Below are positions 1-6,664 of a DNA stretch of 19,831 nucleotides, piece after piece. A program made the translations under genes and the position numbers. How positions within the stretch are numbered: position 1 is the first letter of the stretch; every line of letters begins with the position of its first letter. Under the pieces are notes generated by a model. The model made no database searches, was not told the DNA's origin, and saw only the letters and a program-made list of their open reading frames with translations. This DNA comes from JBBKWX01 sp037969175 (lineage in GTDB: Bacteria > Bacteroidota > Bacteroidia > AKYH767-A > JBBKVM01): positions 1-19,831 of the forward strand of contig JBBKWX010000219.1 of assembly GCA_037969175.1 (NCBI GenBank). The letters run 5' to 3'.

Positions 1-1
1 T

Positions 2-35
2 ACTATCGTGATAAGGAATCATTGCTGTCAGGAAT
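2..35. repeat. 34-bp direct repeat, copy 1
   Basis: This stretch matches 317-350 at 30 of 34 positions in the same orientation. The shared core is AAGGAATCATTG, followed by TGTC and GGAAT. The two copies are 315 bp apart and bracket a non-coding region. I see no transposase or flanking target duplication, so I treat it as a dispersed intergenic repeat of unknown role. Confidence 0.75.
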
Positions 36-196
36 CGGTTATCACAAAAAAAGGCATATGCATTTTTCGCACTGACATGCCGGTTTTCCTTTATTTTGTA
101 GTTGATCTATTCAAAATATAATGTCTACTAGATGGTGAACAAGGAGACACACACAAAAACAACTTCAAATTAGAAGTGATATTCTCATAAAATAAT

Positions 197-237
197 CTTA
201 GTGAAACTTGTGACCTACGTGTACTTCGTGGTTTTTT
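197..237 (+). repeat. 9-bp periodic GTG array
   Basis: Four successive units ending in GTG are spaced exactly 9 bp: CTTAGTG, AAACTTGTG, ACCTACGTG and TACTTCGTG, followed by a G and a run of six T. On the opposite strand this reads as repeats of the CACGAAG type. The array resembles degenerate intergenic repeats often seen in environmental bacterial genomes; that comparison is from memory. It lies in no convincing gene. Confidence 0.65.
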
Positions 238-316
238 CTATTTTTTTAGCTTGACGCGTATGCGAAACTACCGGGGTTCTTCTAACCTGTCCTTTGGTAA
301 AACGGGTAGTTCGTGT

Positions 317-350
317 ACAATCGTGAAAAGGAATCATTGTTGTCCGGAAT
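317..350. repeat. 34-bp direct repeat, copy 2
   Basis: This is the partner of the copy at 2-35, with four mismatches. Its last 16 bases (335-350) also occur inverted at 632-647 with one mismatch (ATTCCGGACAACATTG), where they supply the -33 TTG of the promoter of the SET-domain gene. A gapped version lies just downstream of the promoter near 8866. Confidence 0.7.
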
Positions 351-374
351 AAATTTTAGTTTTTTATTTAAGGC

Positions 375-570
375 TTTTTTTTAACCACAGGGACCTCAGA
401 GTTATACTTCCAAATTGATCTAGGCTCTTTTGATCTGATTTCATTTTCATATAAAACCACGGGTATACAGAGAAAAAAGAGATCGAATACTAAATAAAGT
501 CCATTGAAAGAAAATTTCTCTTCAATCTCTGAGAACTCTGTATAAATCTCTGAGGCCTCTGTGGTAAAAA
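375..570. repeat. About 196-bp inverted-repeat element with CTCTG periodicity
   Basis: The left arm (about 375-406) and right arm (541-570) are near-perfect inverted copies. The left arm carries ACCACAGGGACCTCAGAG and the right arm carries CTCTGAGGCCTCTGTGGT. Within the right half CTCTG recurs at 527, 536, 548 and 557, spacings of 9, 12 and 9 bp. A third ACCAC-type unit sits near 457. The element may fold into a long hairpin or be a non-autonomous dispersed repeat. An 80-codon reading frame on the minus strand is only a by-product of the periodicity. Confidence 0.65.
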
Positions 571-644
571 TAGCACAGATTCCCCTTGTAGCTAAGTACA
601 TATGATGCAATTAGACAGGATTAGAAACCTGATTCCGGACAACA

Positions 645-676
645 TTGAAAAGGAATTAAGAATTATAATACATTTG
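645..676 (+). promoter_or_regulatory. Bacteroidota-type promoter of the SET-domain gene
   Basis: TTG at 645-647, a 21-base spacer and TACATTTG at 669-676 fit the Bacteroidota consensus (TTG, 19-21 bases, TAnnTTTG) exactly. Transcription would begin near 683, about 20 bases before the TTG start codon at 704. It is the clearest promoter in the first 6 kb and supports the SET-domain frame being a real gene. Confidence 0.6.
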
Positions 677-703
677 CATCCAACCAAAGCATAGAACTAT
701 TTC

Positions 704-1156
704 TTGCATTTTACTAAGCCTTCCGCATTGAAAACCTCAAACGATACGAATAAGATTGATGCAGACGAGGTAGACTATTTATATAAAAGTCAATCTCAAA
801 TACCTGATTCGGGCATGGGACTATTTACTGCAATAGATATATTTGAAGACGAAATTATTGCAGTTTTTAAAGGAGAAATATTAACAGCTACACAAGCAAA
901 CAAGCGAGCTGCAGAAGGGAATAACAAATACTTTATTATTCTGTTGGATGGAAGCATACTTGACTCTATGCATGCAAAATGTTTTGCTAAATATGCAAAT
1001 GATGCTTTAGGGTCAAAAAATACCAGCTTTAAAAATAATACCCGAATTACACTAGATGATGATAATAATGTATGCATTGAAGCTACTAGAAAAATAATTG
1101 CCGGTGAAGAATTGTTTTGCAGTTATGGCAAAAGCTATTGGAAGATGCATGGCTAA
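704..1156 (+). CDS. Small SET-domain protein, putative protein-lysine methyltransferase
   Basis: A 150-residue protein made almost wholly of a SET fold. SET enzymes transfer a methyl group from S-adenosylmethionine to protein lysines. The N-terminal SET signature is near residues 35-58 (GMGLF, then an acidic stretch and FKGE). The pseudoknot region has KYANDA followed by NNTRI, and the C-terminal motif is GEELFCSYG, matching the usual GEEL-x-x-x-YG. There is no signal peptide, so it is probably cytosolic. The frame opens just after a stop at 692-694 and has no ATG before the SET motif, so the start is most likely TTG at 704, close behind the promoter at 645-676. The gene stands alone, 364 bp before the next operon. 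Its substrate is unknown. I am confident of the fold and less so of the activity. Confidence 0.82.
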   Translation: MHFTKPSALKTSNDTNKIDADEVDYLYKSQSQIPDSGMGLFTAIDIFEDEIIAVFKGEILTATQANKRAAEGNNKYFIILLDGSILDSMHAKCFAKYANDALGSKNTSFKNNTRITLDDDNNVCIEATRKIIAGEELFCSYGKSYWKMHG

Positions 1157-1520
1157 ATTCTGAATTTCTTAAACGTTATTATCAGTTTACAAGAAATGAT
1201 AAAAGCTTTGAGTTATAGATCATAACAAGATCCAGTGTAAAGACAAGCAGGGCTGATCTATATTTTGGATTGGGGAAAACTATATTCTCAAAAGAAAATT
1301 TAAACCATCTTACAGAAATTAGATACAGATAAATCGAGTACTATATACATCGGGTTTCAGAACTTGGCTTTAGAAATAAAATAAAAGCCGACCAACACAA
1401 ATATTTCTACTTTTAAATAAATCTAAATTGAATAAGGCTTGGTTTTACACAAGTCTTCACGAGAATGATGCTATGTAGATAAGAAAAGACTAAATTCGGT
1501 AAGATAAAAAACGATCATTC
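1157..1520. other. Intergenic region, 364 bp, no gene seen
   Basis: I find no convincing reading frame, RNA gene or strong hairpin here. It must hold the promoter of the operon starting at 1521. A weak -7-like TAAATTCG lies just upstream of that gene (around 1490) but has no convincing -33 partner. Confidence 0.5.
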
Positions 1521-2855
1521 ATGCTCCAAAATCTGAAAGTAAAAAATCGACTGACGCGACAACACACGCAGGAATATCGTAAGAGCTTTGCTCTCAATCG
1601 TAATTCTGCCGGATTCAGTGTGGAAATGAAGGAATATATTTATACCCTAATATGCGATCGTGTAGACGGCCCATATGTGTTTGATATTGACGGCCACAAA
1701 TATATTGATCTTACGATGGGATTCGGATCCGTCTTGTTCGGACATAATTATGCTCCTGTACGCAAAGCCATTGAAATACAATTAGCAAAAAGTTGGTCTG
1801 TTGGTCCTGTTTCACCATTGGCAGGTATGCTTTCAAAAGAGATCTCAAAAGCTACCGGCGTTGAAAGGGTTGCATTTTTTAACTCAGGAACAGAAGCAGT
1901 AATGGTAGCTTTACGAATTGCTAAAGCTGTTACCCGAAAGAAATATTTCGTTTTTTTCAAAGGCTCCTACCATGGCACTTTTGATCCTCTACTTACTTTG
2001 AAGAACGATCCTGTTACTCATCTGGCTAAAGAAATTGTTCCGGGAGTAACACAAAACATATTGAATGAGTCTTACCTTTTGGATTATGGTTCCGAAGAGT
2101 CTTTGGAATTTATTAAAAAACATGCAGATGATATAGCGGCTGTTCTCACAGAGCCGGTTCAAAGCAGAAATCCATCTTTTCAACCCCGGGAATATTTACA
2201 AGAACTCAGAGCATTAACAACAAAAAATAATATCGCTTTGATTTTTGATGAAGTTATTACAGGCTTCAGAATAGATGTTGGCGGTAGTCAGAAATATTTT
2301 AATGTGATTGCAGATATTGTAACCTACGGGAAAGTGATTGGGGGCGGGCTTCCTATTGGTATTGTTGCCGGCAAGTCAAAATTCCTGGATGCTACAGATG
2401 GCGGCTACTGGCAGTTTGGTGATGATTCTGTACCTTTAGTAAAATCAACTTTCGTTGCAGGCACATTTTGCCATCACCCACTTGCTATGACAGCATCACT
2501 TAAAACATTAGAGATATTAAATCAATCAAACGGAAACCTGCTAAATGATCTGAATAAAACTACTGAAGAATTTTGCTTAAGGCTAAATAGTTTTTTTGAT
2601 ACAAATGGATATCGACTTTCTGTAAGTCATTTTGGATCCTTACTTCGGTTTAACACACCGGGAAAATTGAACTTACTATATTACCAGTTATTGCTAAACG
2701 GTGTTTATATATGGGAAGGCAGAAACTGTTTTCTTTCTCTTGCACATACTCCTGAAGTGATTGCTGTATTGGAAGAAAAAATAAAACTAAGTTGTTTACA
2801 GTTGGAAGAACAAGGTATAATGAAAAGGATATCATCAAACAAACCAATTAATTAA
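1521..2855 (+). CDS. Class III PLP aminotransferase, glutamate-1-semialdehyde aminomutase type, biosynthetic
   Basis: A 444-residue pyridoxal-phosphate aminotransferase of fold type I. The cofactor phosphate-binding segment is FFNSGTEAVM near 119-128, GSYHG is at 148-152, the aspartate that contacts the pyridine nitrogen is D243 in FDEVITGFR, and the Schiff-base lysine is K271 in TYGKVIGGG. The segments EPVQSRNPSFQPREYLQELR and FVAGTFCHHPLAM closely resemble the aminotransferase domains embedded in NRPS/PKS proteins such as the mycosubtilin and microcystin synthases, which aminate a beta-keto acyl thioester. That comparison is from memory. It is unlikely to be the haem enzyme HemL, given its operon: it leads a set with a GNAT protein (15-base gap), a GH3 ligase and a serine hydrolase. 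I infer that it supplies an amino group to a small-molecule product. The family is near certain; the substrate is not. Confidence 0.9.
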   Translation: MLQNLKVKNRLTRQHTQEYRKSFALNRNSAGFSVEMKEYIYTLICDRVDGPYVFDIDGHKYIDLTMGFGSVLFGHNYAPVRKAIEIQLAKSWSVGPVSPLAGMLSKEISKATGVERVAFFNSGTEAVMVALRIAKAVTRKKYFVFFKGSYHGTFDPLLTLKNDPVTHLAKEIVPGVTQNILNESYLLDYGSEESLEFIKKHADDIAAVLTEPVQSRNPSFQPREYLQELRALTTKNNIALIFDEVITGFRIDVGGSQKYFNVIADIVTYGKVIGGGLPIGIVAGKSKFLDATDGGYWQFGDDSVPLVKSTFVAGTFCHHPLAMTASLKTLEILNQSNGNLLNDLNKTTEEFCLRLNSFFDTNGYRLSVSHFGSLLRFNTPGKLNLLYYQLLLNGVYIWEGRNCFLSLAHTPEVIAVLEEKIKLSCLQLEEQGIMKRISSNKPIN

Positions 2856-2870
2856 AACCATACAAGCAGG

Positions 2871-3929
2871 ATGAATAAAAAACTAATTCTTACAGAAGAA
2901 GAATATAGCATTTGGCGGTATGAAGGAATTCCCAATGAAGCTTTAGAATTTTTAGATAGTATTGCATGGGGCAATGAAGGAGCTGTATATGAACATAAGA
3001 ACACAGAAGAACATATCCGTTTGCTTCACCGTCCAACATTGATGGCCATACATGAAAATGAAAAAATTCAGGGCACTGCAGTTTTCTGTAACACACCAGT
3101 ATCCGTAGGAAGGGCAGAATTTAATTGTTATTACATCCGCTATTTCGCTTCATCCAAAGAAATAAGAGGTAAAGGTGTCATGAAAAAATATGGCATTAAA
3201 GTGATGGAATCCGTAAGGGATAATGAAACAGAAAAAACTGTTTTCTTTGCTTGTGTAGAAAAAGGAAATAGGGCTTCATACAAGGCAGTTGAGAGTGCCG
3301 GATATGATAACATTGGAATGATAAAAACAAATGGATTCAGTCGTTATTTTCCGAAAGAAAATAAAAATTTGGAACGTGTTACAAGCGATATTGTTCGCAA
3401 AGAAGTACTTGCATTATTAAAAAAGCAGTATGAAGAGCATGCGCTGGTACAATTCAATTCTATCTTTCTTCATGATAATTATTATGTCATTCGGGAAAAC
3501 GGCGAAATCGTAGCCGGATGCAAGTATGACAGAGTACATTGGGTCATCAACAAAATGCCAGGGTTCATGGGCAAGATAATTATGAATGTGGTACCATTGG
3601 TACCTGTTTTGAACAAGCTCTTTAATCCGAAACGATTTGAATTTTTAGCATTTGAAGGCATTTTTGTAAGGCCAGGTTATGAAAATAAATTGATGGGCTT
3701 GTTTGAAGGACTGTTGGCCAAAGAGAAATTAAAATCTTCCATTTACTGGATGGGAGCAACTTGTCCGGTTCGTAAAAGAATTCTGGAGAATGGTAAAACC
3801 GGACTGATCCATTCATTTATTAAGGACTCGGATGTTTTTATCCTGGCATCATTTCATGATCTAAATGAAGAGGAAATATTAGACTTCAAATCAAGACCTC
3901 TTTTTGCATCGGGGTTTGATTATACATAA
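2871..3929 (+). CDS. GNAT-family N-acyltransferase with extended C-terminal half
   Basis: A 352-residue protein. The first half is a GNAT domain: a central strand ending YYIRYFASS near 87-95, the acyl-CoA pyrophosphate-binding loop EIRGKGVMKKYG at 97-108, and the late motif NRASYKAVESAGY at 133-145. The second half (about 165-352) has the rhythm of a second, degenerate GNAT-like domain (strand and helix around 200-310, including AFEGIFVRPGYENKLMGLF) without a clear CoA loop. Typical single-domain GNATs are about 150-180 residues, so this is a double-length form. It has no signal peptide. It follows the aminotransferase by 15 bases and precedes the GH3 gene by 17, so it is surely cotranscribed. 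A likely role is acylating the amine made by the first enzyme, or moving an acyl group between thiol carriers. No carrier protein is visible nearby. Confidence 0.8.
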   Translation: MNKKLILTEEEYSIWRYEGIPNEALEFLDSIAWGNEGAVYEHKNTEEHIRLLHRPTLMAIHENEKIQGTAVFCNTPVSVGRAEFNCYYIRYFASSKEIRGKGVMKKYGIKVMESVRDNETEKTVFFACVEKGNRASYKAVESAGYDNIGMIKTNGFSRYFPKENKNLERVTSDIVRKEVLALLKKQYEEHALVQFNSIFLHDNYYVIRENGEIVAGCKYDRVHWVINKMPGFMGKIIMNVVPLVPVLNKLFNPKRFEFLAFEGIFVRPGYENKLMGLFEGLLAKEKLKSSIYWMGATCPVRKRILENGKTGLIHSFIKDSDVFILASFHDLNEEEILDFKSRPLFASGFDYT

Positions 3930-3946
3930 AGCCAAAATTTAACTCA

Positions 3947-5443
3947 TTGAATTTCTTTGATTCCATATTAGCTTTAATAATCAATATAAAAAGCAAACCG
4001 CTTACCTATATGCTGGCTAATCCAATAGCCTGCCAGGAAAGGCTTATGTTTCAATTAGTCAATTCTGCAAAAAATACCCAATTCGGAAAAGACCATTCTT
4101 TTTCTGAGATCCATTCTTATGACGATTATAAAAACCGGGTTCCGCTCCGTAGCTATGAAGATCTGCTTCCATATATCGAAAAAGTAAAACTAGGAAAGCC
4201 TAACATTCTTTGGAATGGAAAGCCCGCTTTTATTGGCAAATCATCCGGCACAAGCAGCCCTTTCAAATTTATCCCTGTAACAAAAGAATCACTACGGAAC
4301 CAACTGGTAGCTCCACAATATGCTGCGTTGAACTATGCCTATCAGTATAAAAACTATTCTTTTTTAAAAGGAAATATTTTACTGTTCTCAGACGGACATT
4401 TTTTTGAAAGATTAAACGGGATACGGGTTGCCCCTATCTCAACAATAGCCAATGCCTCTGTGCCTCCATTATATAAACTTTTACGCTTGCCATCCGACCA
4501 TATCAATGCTATACCCGTATATGAAAAAAGGATAGAAGCTATGATACAGGCATCCATAAAGAAAGATATAAGAACCATAGTTGCGATGCCTGTTTGGTTA
4601 CTTATTTTTTTGCGAGCATTGAAAAAAAATACCGGGAAAACTTTTAAAGAACTATTTCCGAATTTTAAAGTCTTGTTTTTAAGCGGCATGAATTACGAGC
4701 CATATTTACCGGAGATAAAAAAATATATCAACATGCCCTTTGATGTACTGGAAACCTATCCTTCAACAGAAGGGTTCATCGCATTTCAAAATAGCATTGA
4801 AGAAAGAGGCATGCAATTGGTGTTGAATAATGGGATCTTTTTCGAGTTCGTTACGTTATCTGAATTAGGTCAAATAAATGCCAAAAGAGTTTCGCTGAAA
4901 GATGTAAAATGCGGAGTTACTTATGCCTTGGTTCTTAATACCAATGCAGGCTTATGGGGTTACATTATAGGAGATACGGTAAGGTTTAAGACCGTTTTTC
5001 CGCACCGAATCGAAATCACAGGTCGAATAACACAATACATCTCAGCATTCGGCGAACATGTAACTGTAGAAGAAACCGACCAGTCTATTGCTGAAACGGC
5101 CGCAGTACACCAAGTTTCAATTGTAGAATATACGGTTGCACCAAATATAAAATCAGATGGAACAATTCCATATCATGAATGGTTTATAGAATTCGGACAA
5201 CTACCTGATGATATTGATGCATTTTCAAAATGTCTACAGGATAAAATCTGTCGACGAAATTATTCATACAATGATGCAGTAGAGAAAAAAGCTATAGACC
5301 ATTTAAAAATCACATTAGTTGAATCAGGTGGGTTTGAAAAATATCTTTCAGAGTCCGGGAAAACAGGATGGCAACAGAAGATCCCCCATCTAAAAAACGA
5401 TTATGAATTTGCCGGACAACTAAAACAAATATTATCGATATAG
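3947..5443 (+). CDS. GH3-family adenylating acyl-acid amidosynthetase
   Basis: A 498-residue member of the GH3 branch of the acyl-adenylate-forming (ANL-like) enzymes, which activate a carboxylate with ATP and join it to an amine, often an amino acid. The three nucleotide motifs are visible: the phosphate loop SSGTSSPFKFIPVT at 99-112, YPSTEG at 271-276, and the YIIGDTVRF segment at 339-347. HRIEITGR at 353-360 and AFGEHV at 367-372 mark the hinge to the C-terminal domain. Length matches full-size bacterial GH3 proteins. The start is TTG at 3947. The first in-frame ATG, at 4010, would remove part of the conserved N-terminal helix, so TTG is preferred. It lies 17 bases after the GNAT gene and one base before the hydrolase gene. 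Plant relatives conjugate jasmonate or auxin; bacterial substrates are mostly unknown. I infer that it forms the amide bond of this operon's product. Confidence 0.9.
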   Translation: MNFFDSILALIINIKSKPLTYMLANPIACQERLMFQLVNSAKNTQFGKDHSFSEIHSYDDYKNRVPLRSYEDLLPYIEKVKLGKPNILWNGKPAFIGKSSGTSSPFKFIPVTKESLRNQLVAPQYAALNYAYQYKNYSFLKGNILLFSDGHFFERLNGIRVAPISTIANASVPPLYKLLRLPSDHINAIPVYEKRIEAMIQASIKKDIRTIVAMPVWLLIFLRALKKNTGKTFKELFPNFKVLFLSGMNYEPYLPEIKKYINMPFDVLETYPSTEGFIAFQNSIEERGMQLVLNNGIFFEFVTLSELGQINAKRVSLKDVKCGVTYALVLNTNAGLWGYIIGDTVRFKTVFPHRIEITGRITQYISAFGEHVTVEETDQSIAETAAVHQVSIVEYTVAPNIKSDGTIPYHEWFIEFGQLPDDIDAFSKCLQDKICRRNYSYNDAVEKKAIDHLKITLVESGGFEKYLSESGKTGWQQKIPHLKNDYEFAGQLKQILSI

Positions 5444-5444
5444 T

Positions 5445-6521
5445 ATGCATCAGCTGGAAAAAATAATGGAATTAGTAATAAAGCCAATCGGTGATACTCC
5501 GATCCATAATTGCATGCTATATGTAAAAGATCAAATGAAGGGATTGAATTTCTCCTCAGCTAAAGGTTTGACCGGAGAATCCGGTGAAGCTATTTCTGCA
5601 GGCCATAGCTTCAGGACCGGCAGCATTTCGAAGCTTTTTACTGCCACAATTATTCTTCAATTCGCCGAAGAAGGATTGCTAAAAACAGAGGATCTTTATT
5701 TTAGTCTGATCAATGAAGACAGCAAGAAAATTCTATCCGGATTGCATTTATTCAATGGGGGTGATTATTCTTCAGCTATCAGCGTGCATCATTTGCTATG
5801 TCACAGTTCAGGCCTCCTTGATTATTATTCGGAAGATGAAAGGTTTTTGAATTTTGTAATGGAGCATCCTTTACAATCATGGAACTGGAAGTTGGTAATG
5901 GAGAAATATTTTGAATTTGGGCTACATGAAAAGCCCGCATTTAACCCGGGTCATGGGTTTCATTATGCCGATACAAACTATTTACTACTTGCTGTATTGA
6001 TAGAACAAATAACCGGAAAATCACTTCATCAGGTTTACAAAGAAAAAATAGTTTCTCCCCTTGGGCTTACAAACACCTACCTGGAATTTTTCGAGATCCC
6101 TGAAGAGATTAAACCTGTTGTATATCCATTTTATGGAATCCATTCTCTTGAAAATATAAATACCTCATTTGATTGGGGTGGCGGTGGACTGATCTCAACT
6201 ATGCAGGACCTCGATTTATTTATCCGTGGCTTGATGAAAGGTGTTTTATTTAAATACTCCGAAACACTGGAACTGATGCTGAAGGTAAATGAATATGCTT
6301 CATCTGATAAAGAAAATACAAGAGCTGTTTTGTATGGCTTAGGAATCCAAAAGAAAGATTTTCCCGGGTTTTCATTTTATGGTCACAACAGTGCCTATGG
6401 ATCAATGATTTATTATGAACCGGAAAAAGACATCAGCATTATTCTTTCATTGAATCAGATCAATGCTATGCATAAGGCAGAATGGATGTTAAATAAAATA
6501 ATACTTGAACTCGAAACTTGA
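5445..6521 (+). CDS. Serine hydrolase of the beta-lactamase / penicillin-binding superfamily, cytosolic
   Basis: A 358-residue class C beta-lactamase-like hydrolase. The nucleophile motif SxxK is S60-I-S-K63, the helix after it carries HLLCHSSGL (116-124), the second motif is Y174-A-D176 in the place usually held by YxN, and the third-motif histidine is H314 in GHNSAYGS. The key residues therefore look intact. There is no signal peptide or lipobox, unlike the related enzyme at 13346-14431, so it probably acts in the cytosol as an esterase, peptidase or transacylase rather than in antibiotic resistance. Its ATG follows the GH3 stop after one base, a layout that suggests translational coupling and a linked function. 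A terminator-like hairpin lies 94 bases downstream. Similar proteins act as acyltransferases in some biosynthetic clusters (LovD is the known example), which fits this setting but is not proven. Confidence 0.88.
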   Translation: MHQLEKIMELVIKPIGDTPIHNCMLYVKDQMKGLNFSSAKGLTGESGEAISAGHSFRTGSISKLFTATIILQFAEEGLLKTEDLYFSLINEDSKKILSGLHLFNGGDYSSAISVHHLLCHSSGLLDYYSEDERFLNFVMEHPLQSWNWKLVMEKYFEFGLHEKPAFNPGHGFHYADTNYLLLAVLIEQITGKSLHQVYKEKIVSPLGLTNTYLEFFEIPEEIKPVVYPFYGIHSLENINTSFDWGGGGLISTMQDLDLFIRGLMKGVLFKYSETLELMLKVNEYASSDKENTRAVLYGLGIQKKDFPGFSFYGHNSAYGSMIYYEPEKDISIILSLNQINAMHKAEWMLNKIILELET

Positions 6522-6614
6522 AAGTCTAAAAAGGAAAGAAATTATATTATCCGACAGACAACAAAAGTTGATTGCGAAAATTTGAAATGACAGACAAATC
6601 AAAATACATTACAG

Positions 6615-6634
6615 CTACCGCGGTAGTTTTTTTC
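6615..6634 (+). terminator. Putative terminator of the biosynthetic operon
   Basis: The 12-base perfect palindrome CTACCGCGGTAG (6615-6626) is followed by eight T. The outer ACAG and CTGT also pair. The stem is short, so this could instead be a protein-binding palindrome in front of the Kelch gene, whose ATG is 31 bases further on. Confidence 0.45.
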
Positions 6635-6664
6635 TGTAAATTGGTCTGTGAAAACTGAATCACA

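Noticed and set aside
258..315. Possible tRNA-like fold
   Set aside because: Short stems (AACTACC/GGTAGTT and GGTT/AACC) are present, but the spacing and conserved tRNA bases are wrong.
368..610. 80-codon open frame on the minus strand
   Set aside because: It lies within the inverted-repeat element. Its openness comes from the CTCTG/GTGG periodicity in steps of three, and the translation resembles no protein.
5445..6521. Antibiotic-resistance beta-lactamase
   Set aside because: It lacks a signal peptide and sits in a biosynthetic-type operon. The family is broad and most members are esterases, peptidases or transacylases.
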